A stretch of 64,000 nucleotides of DNA from Drosophila miranda (GCF_003369915.1 NW_022881614.1:7399001-7463000), one strand, 5' to 3'. Positions 34,184 to 45,989 are shown, numbered from the stretch's first letter. Notes: a model not told the origin generated them from the sequence alone. Translations and numbers: made by a program.

Positions 34184-36150
34184 ATGGACACTGAAATACA
34201 AAGTTTTTATATGGACAAGACTGTGTTTGTAACATGCGGCACTGGGTTTTTAGGAAAAGGTACAAGGACTTTGTTATTATCCTTATTATTATCCTGGATA
34301 TTTCCAGGATAAGTGAAAGCAAAAGATAAATTGTACCGTTCGATTTTCAGTGATCATTAAAAATATCCTACGAGCTACAGATCCGAAACACATATATTTT
34401 CTGGTCAGGTCTAAGAAAAACGAGGGGGAACGTTGTGAGTTGCTGCGGACACCGCAACTCTACGGTTATACCCGATACTAAGTCATTATAACTCTCCTCC
34501 GGCAGACGCCGCTAATATTAAACGACACGACAAAGAGTGCGTGCGAGAGAGACAGAAAATCAGTCTGAGCGTGACGTCGGGCGCTGCGTAGCCACTGAAA
34601 ATTGATTTCTTGCTTTTGGCTACAAAAATGATCCGATCTGATCCAGATTCAGCAATCTGATAGATATGGTCATTATCTATGATTCTGCGTTTTTAGTTTT
34701 CTCGAATGTGCAATATTGTGGATGCAACAGATTTTCGTCTTTTGTGGGGTCGGAAGGGGGTGGGGCGAAGTTTTGAGATACACGTTTTATAGTGAGATCT
34801 AACAGAAGTGCGGATACCAAATTTGGTTACTCTAGCCTTAATAGTCTCTGAGATTTGTGGATGCCCCAGATTTTCGTCCTTTGCGGGGGCGGAAGGGGGT
34901 GTGGCGAAATTTGGACACGAAACGGTCAAGGTCCGATATCACAGGAGTGTGGATACCAAATTTGGTTGCTCTGGCTCTTATAGGTTCTGAGATCCTTGAA
35001 CTCATATTTTGCAATTGACAAAACCGACCATGAAACCTGTGTGTTAGAGAGAGACAGAGCGAGAAAGAATGAAATTGTTTTCTTGATTCTGGCTTTAATC
35101 ATTATTCGATCTGGTTCAGATTTTGCACTGTAGAAGATATGCTCATCCTCACCGATTCTGCGTTTTTGGTTTTATCGTATCTTTAAAAATGTGGATGCCA
35201 CAGATTTTCGTCTTTTGTGGGGGCGGAAGTGGGCGGGGCGAAGTTTTGAAATATTTTTGTAGCAGTGACATATCACAGAAGTCTGGATCCAAAACATCGT
35301 TGCTTTAGCTCTTATAGTCTTTGAGCACTAGGTGCTGAAGTGGACGGACGGACGGACGGACAGACGGACAGACAGACAGGGCTCAATCGACTCGGCTATT
35401 GATGCTGATCAAGAATATATATACTTTATGGGGTCGGAAACGATTCCTTCTGGACGTTACACACATCCACTTTTACCACAAATCTAATATACCCCAATAC
35501 TCATTTTGAGTATCGGGTATAACGAGGATGTCAAGACGCGCGTTGCAAAATGGATGAGCCAGCCGGTGAGTATCCCACGACTGTCACGCTGAAAACGCTC
35601 GCTCTCACGCCCCCCTATTACAGATTTTCGAGGAACTACTAAGGACAAAACCAAGGGCCTTGGAGCTGATGACACCCATAGCAGGGGATTGTCTGGAGCC
35701 GGACCTAGGCATTAGTGATGCGGATCGTAAGCTACTGGCAAAAGAGGTGCAGATTGTTATTCACGGAGCAGCCACCGTCCGCTTCAACGAGCCCATGCAT
35801 ACGGCACTTGCATCGCCTGGAGGCCTTCGTCCAGATCTCCACAGCCTACTCCAACTGCGTGCTGGAACACATTCACGAGCAGTTCTATCCTGAGAATTTT
35901 ACCTGCTCCGTGGATACTGCACTGCAGCTAAAAGAGACACTGAGCGCCGAGCTTTTGGACAATATGACGCCTGCCTTACTGGGAAAATTCCTCAACACAT
36001 ACAGCTATACGAAGGGCCTGGCAGAGCAAGTGATCCAAGGTGAGGCGGGTGACCTACCGGTGTTTATCTTTCGGCCTGCTATTAGTAAGTGACTCCTCTT
36101 AGCCCAGTGGCGCTTCGATAACCTCCAATCTTCCCAACGATAGTATTTGC
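34184..36150 (+). pseudogene. Fatty acyl-CoA reductase, broken by a DINE and a deletion
   Basis: Relative of the NADPH-dependent fatty acyl-CoA reductases that make fatty alcohols for waxes and cuticle lipids. Exon 1 (34184-34259) has the start and dinucleotide-binding motif, but as TCGTGFLGK where the family has TGGTGFLGK. Exon 2 (34351-35565) carries ILRATDPKHIYFLVRSKK and EDVKTRVAKWMSQP, interrupted by a DINE at 34419-35522. Exon 3 (35624-36084) has PIAGDCLEPDLGISDADR, EVQIVIHGAATVRFNEP and, after a small deletion and frameshift near 35810, EAFVQISTAYSNC, the YxxxK pair in NTYSYTKGLAEQV and FRPAI, then donor GTAAGT. Splice sites are otherwise sound. The membrane-associated C-terminal half is not recognisable downstream. 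Three independent lesions and the missing 3' half make a pseudogene by far the best reading. Confidence 0.85.
34419..35522 (-). mobile_element. DINE-1/mini-me element, copy 5, inside an FAR exon
   Basis: Complete long variant with hairpin, both subterminal repeats, four modules and GGAC tract. The left end reads aaaaacgaggggg and the right end ggtataacgagg, placing it between the codons for SKK and the EDVKT block of the FAR exon. Confidence 0.93.
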
Positions 36151-36711
36151 CAACTATGCCAGCGGCCTCCACGGAAGACTCTTTTAATTCTTTCTTTCCC
36201 ACTCAGACGACAGGCAAGAGGGAGTGCGAGTGCCGGAGCCAGTGCGAGTGGGAGTGGCGGAGGGGTACGGGCGAAAGGAGTTGCATGCAGCTTTAATCAA
36301 GCATCAAGAGCTTGTATACGCGTCGTATCTCTGAGAAAAGTTTGTCTTTGGCTGGAGCGACGGACTTGGTTAACTGGCGGACAACGTCATCGTGTTATTC
36401 ATCATACAGAGGTTCGTGGCTCGAACCTCGAACTCCATGTTCAGCTACCACTCTTCCTGCAACTCCAACTTCAGCACCGCCCCCAGCTCGCATCGTTAGC
36501 CTGTCAGGCTCAGATTGGGCTTTTTTCAAACCCCGGTAGTCGTTGAGTTCTGTGGGTATATTGTAGACGTGCACAGAGAAAAGTAGTATTTTTGGACATT
36601 AGCATCTCGAGCGGATACTCATGGATTTGGGTAATTATACATACTATTCTATTGATTTGCCTCATATTTTCACAGGATTCCTCAAAGCGGGTATTCTTTA
36701 GTCGATATATA
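36151..36711. other. Non-coding stretch before the gypsy element
   Basis: No gene recognised. It contains a short gagtgcgagtg run at 36220-36250. It ends in the TATA target site of the LTR element. Confidence 0.5.
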
Positions 36712-37046
36712 TGTAAGATATTATTTATAGTATTGTTTATTCGTATTATTATCGCGGTGGCCTGGTATGTGTGCTTACAAAAGTTCTTAATGTTACGGCT
36801 TATTTCTGCTGATTTTCTGCTGCTGCTTGAGTCACGTCCGTATGCTGCTGTTCTCTCCTTTTCACTGCTTCGCTCGGTTCCTCTTCTTCTCTGTCCGCTG
36901 TTGATCTGCTGCTGTTACTACTGCTGTTGCTGCTGCTGTTACTACTGCTGTTGCTGCTAATCAGCTGTTCCTCTGCTGCTGTTATTACTGCTGTTGCTTA
37001 TCTCCGCTGCCCCCTCAATAGGCCAGCTGGCCCACTCCTTCTTACA
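36712..37046 (-). repeat. 3' LTR of gypsy element
   Basis: 335 bp, rich in CTG/TTG repeats (36900-36990), which create a spurious Cys/Leu-rich frame on the plus strand. Confidence 0.93.
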
Positions 37047-37060
37047 CTCGGTCATCCTGA

Positions 37061-37664
37061 TTAGTCATCAGTCCCTGATGACCATGCGTCCTCGTTTTCT
37101 ACAGAAAAGCTCCATAGCTTCATGTTATCATTGCTTGTGGTCGTATTTCTTGGTCCTTCGACGTCTGCTGCCTTCCGAACATTATAGCGTCCGCCTCGTT
37201 TCACGTTGGTTATTTCGTATGGTCCTAAGAATTCGCTGGCCATCTTTTTTCCGGTTACAAATTGTGTTCTACGTATGGCTACGAGATCTCCGACCTTGTC
37301 CGTATTCGCATTTCCGCTTTGTATCGAATTGTTCCTTGTATCTGTCCTGGGCCTGCTGAATATTTTCTTTTGCCTCTTGTCGCATCTTTTGCCTCTCGTC
37401 TTCAAAATTATCAACCATCTCTTTTTCTATTAGCTGAAGTATGTCGCTATCCGGTCCACAACGCATTTTTACCCCGATCATCAGCTCAAATGGACAACGC
37501 TTTGTAGACACATGAACAGTGCTGTTAATAGCCCTCTGAACTCGCGGTACGAACTTATACCATCTTCCAGATTCCTCCGACGACAATTTGGAAATGATGC
37601 TCAGAATAGATCGGTTTACGCGTTCAATTTGTCCGTTTCCTCTTGGTACCCCGTGGTGCTCCAT
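37061..37664 (-). pseudogene. Gypsy integrase C-terminal part
   Basis: Second half of integrase: the catalytic Glu region reading GNGQIERVNRSILSII, the helix QEAKENIQQAQDRYKEQFDTKRK and, after another frameshift near 37410, a chromo/GPY-like end with GPYEITNVKRGGRYNV. It is in a different frame from the upstream integrase segment. Confidence 0.82.
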
Positions 37665-38718
37665 ATGTGTTCGATGTTCTTTTCCTTGACAAACTCCTCA
37701 AAGCTTGAAGATGTAAATGCTGCTCCACGATCGCTTACTATGCGTGCCGGATTACCAAATACATCAGACCACTCCCTTAACTTCTTGAGAACTTCGTCTG
37801 CTCCTGTTGTTTTTGTGGGATACATCCATACGAACTTACTGAAGCTATCAACCATTGCGAAGATGTACTTGTACTGCTTTGAAGTAGCATCCATAGGCCC
37901 AAGGTGATCCACGTGTATAGTATACAGCGGCTGTGATCCTTTGTCAATTTGATGCAGAAATCCCTCTTTTTTGCCAAGCTTTTTGTTGTAGATTATACAT
38001 TTCATACAGTTTCCTATGATCTGCATTACTTTTCCTTGCAGATGTGGAATCCAATAGCTCTGCTGTACGGTATGCATTGTTTTTTGAGCGGCAAAGTGTC
38101 CTGCGTTGTGAGCGTCGGTTATTATTTCTTTTTCTAATGACTTCGGTATTGCCAGCAAGTCCGTGCCTTGCACCACTTTGTAGACGAGACCAGCTTTCAA
38201 CTTAAAGTTGTCATATGGTTTACTTTTCAAAATTTCGGAAACTGCTTTGATCATCGTATCCTCCTGTTGGGCTTTCTTAATTCTTGCTGTGACTTCCGAA
38301 GATACCATCATGACATCAATTGGGTACCTACTCAGGCAATCCACATGCTTCAGCCGTTCTCCTGGTCTGTGTTCCACTTCAAAGTCGTAGTCCTGCAAGT
38401 ACAGGACCCATTGGGCTACCTCCCGTCCTTCTTGCTTAACGTTTGCTTGAAAGCAGCGCAATCCGTTACGAGCTTAAAGTTGGTTCCAAGTATGTACTGA
38501 CGAAATTTTTTGCACGCTAGGAAAATTGCTTTGGCTTCCTGTATATAGCTATGCTGTCGTGCTTCAGACTCCGAGGTTTTCTTACTCCAGAATAAGATCG
38601 GATGCAATTGTCCTTCGTGCCATTGTAACAACGCCGCTGCAAACCCGTCCTTTGACGCATCAGTGTGTATCTCGGTTTTTGCATTCCTGCGATAAAGTTT
38701 CAAGACGGTTGAACTCAA
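37616..38718 (-). pseudogene. Gypsy RNase H and integrase N-terminal part
   Basis: Begins just after the RT deletion with LKLYRRNAKTEIHTDASKDG (RNase H, first Asp), SEARQHSYIQEAKAIFLA and a frameshift near 38450. Continues WVLYLQDYDFEVEHRPG, the HHCC zinc-binding domain (HNAGHFAAQKTM...GNCMKCIIYNKK), then the integrase core with HVDHLGPM and VSDRGAAFTS. The frame breaks near 37660 before the catalytic Glu. Confidence 0.82.
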
Positions 38719-38733
38719 AGAGGCCTTCCTTCG

Positions 38734-40665
38734 TTATGAACGCCGTATATTTTTTGCTGCTTTCTTCCACAGGAACGTGGAAAAACCCATTTCTAAGTCC
38801 ATGATGGTGAACACCTTAGCATTTTCCAGTTTTTCCAGCACCTCTTCAACGATTGGAACGGGAAAGCAATCTTTCAAGACCATCTTGTTCAACTGACGAT
38901 AGTCCACGCAGACCCGGCTGCTCCCATCCTTTTTCTTGACAATTACAGTCCGACTGGCGAAATTTGATGATGAGCGTCGTATTATCCCAGCGTTGGCCCA
39001 TTCATCGATCTGCTGCTTGACAACGTCGGCTTCGCTGATGGCCACTCGACTTGGCGAATGTCGAAACGGCGCTATTTTCTCGTCCGGTACGATCTTCAGC
39101 ATGATCGGGCACACTGCAGTCTGCTTCTTTTCAGTAAAGTCCTGAATCATTGATTGGACGGCATCTCTGAACTGCGATGGAATGTTTATGTCAGTATTTG
39201 CTTCGACCACGTTGTAAATACTTATCTGTTTGGTGTCCTCAGTTTCCCCCTGCAGGAGAGAAAACTTATATCCTCCTTGCGTTGATGTCATTGTGAACTT
39301 GGATATAAAGTCGAGTCCAAGCAACAATTCGCATCCGACGGCAGGATCGGCCACCACAAGGAATTTGTGTGCCAGTCGCATTCCGTCGATCTCCACTTCT
39401 GCCGTAAACTGCCCAGCGGAGCGTGTGATGTTGTTTTCAAGTCCCCTCAAAGTTGACGAACTGGCTTGCAGATAGATACCACTCATTTTGCCGAACACTG
39501 ACATCTTTAATAGGGAAACATCTGCACCGGTGTCTATGAGCCCCTTGACTTGCACGTCGTTAATTTTAAGAGACTTCAGGCGTTTTTCCTCGTATGCAAC
39601 GTTTACGGCAGCAGCAATCGGGCAATCCTTAGACATGTGTCCAGTCTGATTGCAGCGGAAACACTTTAATGCAGCTCGGCAATCCTTGCGTAGATGCTCC
39701 TGGGATCCACAATTGTAGCAGTGTTGCTTCCTTTCATATTTGGTGAAATTGGACTTCTTTCCGAACGGCTGTGAGTCTTTTTGTTTCGGGGCCAAGCCCC
39801 CATCAACCGCGAGCGTTCTTTCGTAGATTTCGTACTTCTCTCGCAGCTGCTTGTATGAGCTGCATCCATACAAGGTGTACTTATAATCCGTTTTTAAATT
39901 GAGTCCGTCGACGATGTATCGAATCACCGACTCCGTGTCTGTTGTCCCACGTGCAGCAATGCGTTTCATCTGTAGTATATATTCGTGAAAACTTTCGCCG
40001 GCAATCTTCACTCGCATAGACAGTTGATTGTGAATTTGCGCACTGCATATACGCTCACACTCGAACTCCTGTAAAAGTTGGTGACGCAATTGGCCGTACT
40101 CATACTCATACCGTACTGCTGTGGACTCGAGAAAAAGAGCGGCTGTACCTGTCATTTTTGCTCGGGCTTGCACGTATTTTTGTTTGTCATTTAGTCCGTA
40201 TGCTTCAGCGTTTAGCTCGAAGTTAATAAACCACTGCTGTACCGACATATTTTCTCCGTTGAATTCTGGAATAATTTTGGCAAAATTTTCCACTACCAGC
40301 TTTGCATCATTTTTCTTGTCTATTTCATCAGCATTTATTTTCATCGAGAGCAGTTGAACCAGCTGTTGGAGCGTCTGTGTGTTTTCTTCTAGGAGTGTTG
40401 ACCTCATCGCTTCCTCGTTCGCGTTTTGCTGCATATTCCCGGCTGGTGGTCCACTTGTATTTTCCATTATAATTCTACTGCGCAATACTCTTGTGGGCAG
40501 CCGGCTTGAAACAACCCTTTTTTCTCGGTTCTTCTTTTCACCCACTCGCTGTCTCGCTTCCTCTGCTTGCGGCTTCTGAGAGTCTAATGCGCAGTTTTTT
40601 TGCACCGAATTTTTGCTTTTCCGTCCCGCTTCGTCTGCTGCCGGCTTCTGAGACATGAGACACAC
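38734..40665 (-). pseudogene. Gypsy gag-protease-RT (truncated RT)
   Basis: A 643-codon frame. Gag lies at about residues 65-330, ending with two zinc knuckles CYNCGSQEHLRKDC and CFRCNQTGHMSKDC. Protease follows with GLIDTGADVSLL and LLGLDF. RT fingers follow: WANAGIIRRSSSNFASR, VDYRQLNKMVLKDCFP and motif A FTIMDLEMGF. One base is missing from a T-run right after MGF. A large deletion, of roughly 200-250 codons by comparison with the family, then removes motifs B and C (the YxDD box) and joins directly to RNase H. Likely gag start is at MENTSG (about 40468) or the upstream Met. Confidence 0.85.
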
Positions 40666-40721
40666 AATTTTTGATTTTTTCCACTTTACACAGGCAGTAC
40701 GCTACTGGTTGAGCCCCCAAA

Positions 40722-41056
40722 TGTAAGATATTATTTAGAGTATTGTTTATTCGTATTATTATCGCGGTGGCCTGGTATTTGTGCTTACAAAAGTTCTTAA
40801 TGTTACGGCTTATTTCTGCTGATTTTCTGCTGCTGCTTGAGTCACGTCCGTATGCTGCTGTTCTCTCCTTTTCACTGCTTCGCTCGGTTCCTCTTCTTCT
40901 CTGTCCGCTGTTGATCTGCTGCTGTTACTACTGCTGTTGCTGCTGCTGTTACTACTGCTGTTGCTGCTAGTCAGCTGTTCCTCTGCTGCTGTTATTACTG
41001 CTGTTGCTTATCTCCGCTGCCCCCTCAATAGGCCAGCTGGCCCACTCCTTCTTACA
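40722..41056 (-). repeat. 5' LTR of gypsy element (unit A)
   Basis: 335 bp; inside it on the minus strand the internal region starts TTTGGGGGCTCAACCAG, the likely primer-binding area. A second copy is at 45521-45855 in unit B. Confidence 0.93.
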
Positions 41057-41190
41057 TATATGTATGTATAGTAATATTTGTGTTTTTCTTTTGTTGTTGT
41101 TGGTGCCTACGGCAGCTGCTGTCGGCTCTCGGCTGTCGCTGCTGCAGTGCGATGAGTTGTTGAAAAGTTAAAATGGATTTTACGCAAAAG

Positions 41191-42215
41191 TTTTTATACC
41201 CGATACTCAAAATGAGTATTGGGGCATATTAGATTTGTGGTAAAAGTGGATGTGTGTAACGTCCAGAAGGAATCGTTTCCGACCCCATAAAGTATATATA
41301 TTCTTGATCAGCATCAATAGCCGAGTCGATTGAGCCCTGTCTGTCTGTCCGTCTGTCCGTCCGTCCGTCCGTCCGTCAGTCCGTCCGTCCGTCCGTCCGT
41401 CCGTCCGTCCGTCCGTCCGTCCGTCCGTCCGTCTGTCCGTCCGTCCGTCTGTCCGTCCCCTTCAGCGCCTAGTGCTCAAAGACTATAAGAGCTAGAGCAA
41501 CGATGTTTTGGATCCAGACTTCTGTGATATGTCACTGCTACAAAACTATTTCAAAACTTCACCCCGCCCACTTCCGCCCCCACAAAGGACGAAAATCTGT
41601 GGCATCCACATTTTTAAAGATACGATAAAACCAAAAACGCAGAATCGTAGAGGATGACTATATGTTCTAGAGTGTAAAATCTCAACCAGATCGTATAATT
41701 ATTATAGCCAGAATCAAGAAAACAATTTCCTTCTTTCTCGCTCTGTCTCTCTCTAACACACAGGTTACATGGTCGGCTTTGCCAATTGCAAAATATGAGT
41801 TCAAGGATCTCAGAACCTATAAGAGCCAGAGCAACCAATTTTGGTATCCACACTCCTGTGATATCGGACCTTGACCGTTTCGTGTCCAAATTTCGCCACA
41901 CCCCCTTCCGCCCCCGCAAAGGACGAAAATCTGGGGCATCCACAAATCTCAGAGACTATTAAGGCTAGAGTAACCAAATTTGGTATCCGCACTTCTGTTA
42001 GATCTCACTATAAAACGTATATCCCGAAATTTCGACCCACCCCCTTCCGCCTCCACAAAGGACGAAAATCTGTTGCATCCACAATATTGCAGATTCGAGA
42101 AAACTAAAAGCGCAGAATCATAGATAATGATCATATATCAGATTGCTGAATCTGGATCAGATCAGATCATTTTTATAGCCAAAAGGAACAAATCAATTTG
42201 CACTGGCTACGCAGC
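41191..42215 (+). mobile_element. DINE-1/mini-me element, copy 6A, 3' end missing
   Basis: Head with TTATACCCGATACT, a long GTCC tract, then four modules. It ends after ggctacgcagc; the 3' subterminal repeat and hairpin are absent. Confidence 0.92.
41337..41459 (+). repeat. Expanded GTCC/GTCT tetranucleotide microsatellite in DINE 6A
   Basis: About 120 bp of GTCY units, much longer than the 30-50 bp in the other DINE copies. The copy in unit B (46136-46258) has the same length. Confidence 0.92.
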
Positions 42216-43476
42216 ACTCTCTCAGGCTTTCTAGCCAAGTCACCATCAACGTCTAGACATTGGTAAACAGAGTACAAAAGACTGTGTTGTGCCACTATTG
42301 AGGCGGAACAAAAGATCTCAGGCGAAAAGTGCGTTGGAAGTTTTTTTTATGCCACTTCCTCTGTGGCGGTTAAACTGTCTTTGAAATGCATAATTGGGAG
42401 GGCCAGATATGAAGAGTTCTCTGGAGAAACGGAATATTTGGAATAGAGTAGACTCTGGTTTTTACAATTATAAGATTCGGTGGGGTGTACTCGCAGAAAA
42501 CCAGTCTCTACATGGGATGCACACAATCTTCTGCCAACTGTGCCGCTTGTCTGGGCTGCATCTCTCCGGCCTCTAAAGCATTCACCAGGCAATTTGCAAT
42601 TTATATTTGGTTAGCCAAGTTGTCAAGGAAGCGGCTGCACTTGCAACGTGAGACAATTGCAGCAGGCTGCACACACAGACACGAATACAGACACATGGGC
42701 AATACACAAATTAGTTAAATTACAGGCGATTCTCTTTTGGCTTAGTTGATTAGAAAAAGTGGCATCCAGGCGAGTTGGAGTTGGCGAGTTGGCTCCTGCA
42801 ACATCTTGGCATCTTAAGCACTCGATGCGATGTCGCCCTCTCTCTTTCTTTGCGGGGCTCCTATCTCTGGCTCACTCAGCCAGCAGTGGGGCTCGTTTTC
42901 TTTGGCAGCTTTTGCCGCTAACGAAGCTCGATTCGAGCGCCAAATTGAAATTGATTGTGACATTTGATCATGCGTTCGCCTCTGCCTCCGCTTCTGGCCT
43001 TGGCTTTTCTTTGGTAAGAGGCTTGAACGGAGCCTGTGACTGGAGACTGACAGCTTGTTGTTGTAACGTGTCATCTACGCACGTCTGTGTATATAAATCC
43101 TGCCAGGCTAGCTGTCATTCAGCGAAGGGAAGCACACGCTTTGGGTTTCCGGCCTCTGCTCGTCGGCTATTGGAGTGATGTTCTTGCCCCCTCCTGCTGG
43201 TGGCCTATACGCATTATACCGCGAATGAAGTAGCGTGTCACGACGAAAATGCTTAACCGGGAGACACTGTTTATCCCTGAATAGAATTGTGGATGTGTGC
43301 TGGAAAGGTATCTCAACTCCGCCTCTGGTGTTGTCGAGGTCGTGTCGCCCACCCTACCATGGCCATTCCTAACCGTTCGATTTAATGATGGAATGGCCCC
43401 TTTGTCCGGGGCGTCCTACATGGGGAATTTGCCAGCGAAAGCAAAGCGGTAGATTAATACATTATAAAGTTTATTC
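42216..43476. other. Host sequence of unit A, no gene recognised
   Basis: About 1.26 kb of non-TE sequence. A TATATAAA (43090-43097) lies 27 bp before TCATTC (43115-43120), an acceptable TATA plus initiator spacing, but no convincing coding frame follows. Confidence 0.45.
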
Positions 43477-43486
43477 ACTTACTGGC

Positions 43487-44975
43487 GGAGACTCGAATCA
43501 ACTTTCATAGAGATCGGTTGTGTCGCGCTTGTGCAAAGTTGTTTTCTTTATTCTGCTTTAGCGGAGCATTCTCTTGTGTGCTAAAAATAGCATACATCGT
43601 AAATTCGGGTGCTGCTTTGTGCGGTGTCGGCAATTGGACAAAAACAAAAAACACATTTGTGAACGTTTTTACAACTGTAATCACTGCCCTTCGGGCAAGA
43701 CATTCCACTCAGTCTGCGCACAGCCGCACAAGAGGGCAATAAAAACTTCGCTTATCAGCTACGGTATAATGAATGCGAAAAGTTCATCTGACTCTCGGCT
43801 TAGAAATAAGCGGACTGATCATGAGAGAATGCTTCTAATATCAGGCAAATTACCTTCTGAGATTCGTTCTGAGTACCGTTCAGAGGCTGAACGCTCTACA
43901 TGCACAGAAACCACAACAACAGTAACATTCACTAGTGCCACCAACAACACCACCTACACCATGGCAACTGCTACAATAAGCAGTATCTGCCCTGCACTAA
44001 GCTTTGATAGCCAAGAAAACTCCATATCCACATGCCCCGACGACACTGAGGCAAAAACACTTCGCACTGCTGCCGAGCGACTTCTGGATGCTCAAAAACG
44101 GAGAACGGGCAAAAGAAAAAACGATCAGACTTTGTCATCTAAATCTAAACGAGGGAGCGGCGGCCGGGACCTGGGCTTTCCCCCCACTACAAGCCAACAG
44201 GCAAACACCAACAACAGATTTTCCATTCTTGACACGAACATCCCAAGTGATAGTAATAATGAGGAAGTTCGGATGAATGTAGATGCAGACGCTGGAAATG
44301 ACCAACTGGATGAACACCTTTATGAAGCAGTTAATACAGACCAGTGTCTTCAAGGAGAATCAACGAGCTCTGATAATCAGCTTAAAGGCCCTCCAAAACC
44401 ACCGCAAATAGTTGTCAATATTAGCAACTTAAATGACTTATTTGATGTCATAAAGGACGTTGCAAATTTGAATAACGTTGTCGTCAAAGCTAACCAGGGG
44501 GAAACGGTCAGAATCCTCCCCAAAGACAGTGATACCTATAGAGCAATTGTGGATTGTTTCGATGCCATTGGAATAGAATTCCACACATACCAATTGCAGA
44601 CTGAAAAGCCTCATAGAATTGTTGTAAGAGACCTACATCATAGCACCCTAAACAATGATATTACCGCCGATTTTAAAATGTTGGGCTTCGAGGGCCTTCA
44701 CATCCATAATCCAAGCTCAAGGACTAACAAGGACGAAAAACTTAATATTTTTTTCATTAATATTAAGCCTTGTGCAAAAATTAACGAAATTTACCAAGTC
44801 AAGACCCTTTGCCGCCAAAAAATAAGGATTGAAAGGATGCGAAAATCCACAGAGATTGCTCAATGTCGTCGATGCCAGGATTTCGGCCACACAGCCAAAT
44901 ACTGCCGCCGACATCACAACTGTGCCAGATGCGGTGAAAATCACCAAACCTCACAATGCACACGCCCCCTAGATG
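43487..44975 (+). mobile_element. Jockey-clade LINE, 5' 1.49 kb (unit A)
   Basis: Same 5' end (ggagactcgaatcaac) and flanking site acttactggc as the full copy at 48287. ORF1 (ATG 43769) stays open to the duplication junction: a Ser/Thr-rich N-terminus, PQIVVNISNL (PRE/C2HC region), IRIERMRKSTEIAQCRRCQ and CCHC knuckles CRRCQDFGHTAKYC and CARCGENHQTSQC. It is cut at 44975 by the breakpoint and runs into antisense gypsy sequence to a stop at 45025. Here ORF1 is in frame through the G-run that is one base shorter in unit B. Confidence 0.9.
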
Positions 44976-45855
44976 TTTTTGTTTGTCATTTAGTCCGTAT
45001 GCTTCAGCGTTTAGCTCGAAGTTAATAAACCACTGCTGTACCGACATATTTTCTCCGTTGAATTCTGGAATAATTTTGGCAAAATTTTCCACTACCAGCT
45101 TTGCATCATTTTTCTTGTCTATTTCACCAGCATTTATTTTCATCGAGAGCAGTTGAACCAGCTGTTGGAGCGTCTGTGTGTTTTCTTCTAGGAGTGTTGA
45201 CCTCATCGCTTCCTCGTTCGCGTTTTGCTGCATATTCCCGGCTGGTGGTCCACTTGTATTTTCCATTATAATTCTACTGCGCAATACTCTTGTGGGCAGC
45301 CGGCTTGAAACAACCCTTTTTTCTCGGTTCTTCTTTTCTCCCACACGCTGTCTCGCTTCCTCTGCTTGCGGCTTCTGAGAGTCTAATGCGCAGTTTTTTT
45401 GCACCGAATTTTTGCTTTTCCGTCCCGCTTCGTCTGCTGCCGGCTTCTGAGACATGAGACACACAATTTTTGATTTTTTCCACTTTACACAGGCAGTACG
45501 CTACTGGTTGAGCCCCCAAATGTAAGATATTATTTAGAGTATTGTTTATTCGTATTATTATCGCGGTGGCCTGGTATTTGTGCTTACAAAAGTTCTTAAT
45601 GTTACGGCTTATTTCTGCTGATTTTCTGCTGCTGCTTGAGTCACGTCCGTATGCTGCTGTTCTCTCCTTTTCACTGCTTCGCTCGGTTCCTCTTCTTCTC
45701 TGTCCGCTGTTGATCTGCTGCTGTTACTACTGCTGTTGCTGCTGCTGTTACTACTGCTGTTGCTGCTAGTCAGCTGTTCCTCTGCTGCTGTTATTACTGC
45801 TGTTGCTTATCTCCGCTGCCCCCTCAATAGGCCAGCTGGCCCACTCCTTCTTACA
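44976..45855 (-). mobile_element. Gypsy element fragment: gag 5' end plus 5' LTR (unit B)
   Basis: Copy of 40177-41056. The gag frame (from 45464) runs about 165 codons and then crosses the duplication junction into antisense LINE ORF1 to 44799, creating a chimeric 221-codon frame with no natural counterpart. Confidence 0.93.
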
Positions 45856-45989
45856 TATATGTATGTATAGTAATATTTGTGTTTTTCTTTTGTTGTTGTT
45901 GGTGCCTACGGCAGCTGCTGTCGGCTCTCGGCTGTCGCTGCTGCAGTGCGATGAGTTGTTGAAAAGTTAAAATGGATTTTACGCAAAAG

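Larger units (their letters stand above)
36712..41056 (-). mobile_element. Ty3/gypsy LTR retrotransposon, RT core deleted
   Basis: Two 335-bp LTRs (TGTAAGATA...CTTCTTACA) and a 4-bp TATA target duplication (36708-36711 and 41057-41060), typical of gypsy elements. Read on the minus strand: gag with two CCHC knuckles, protease, RT fingers, then a deletion, RNase H, integrase. No env-like frame, so not an errantivirus. The gag and integrase suggest the Mdg3/micropia group, but I am unsure. LTRs differ at about 3 positions by eye, so insertion was recent. At 4.3 kb and without the RT palm it cannot move by itself. Confidence 0.93.
40177..44975. repeat. 4.8-kb tandem duplication, unit A
   Basis: Contains the gypsy gag 5' end and 5' LTR, flanking DNA, a DINE, about 1.3 kb of host sequence and the first 1.49 kb of a jockey LINE. 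Offset to unit B is 4799-4800 bp. By eye the units differ at about four substitutions and three homopolymer indels in 4.8 kb. Confidence 0.95.

Noticed and set aside
36405..36440. ggctcgaacctcg, another tRNA T-loop look-alike
   Set aside because: No cloverleaf can be drawn around it.
36592..36960. Cys/Leu-rich plus-strand frame in the gypsy LTR (also 40743 and 45542)
   Set aside because: Produced by CTG/TGT repeats of the LTR; identical in each LTR copy and not a host gene.
36712..41056. Errantivirus (gypsy-like with envelope)
   Set aside because: No third frame with signal peptide, furin site or membrane anchor lies between integrase and the 3' LTR.
41337..41459. Regular short repeats resembling a CRISPR array
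   Set aside because: They are 4-bp GTCC/GTCT units without spacers, part of the DINE microsatellite tract, in a eukaryote.
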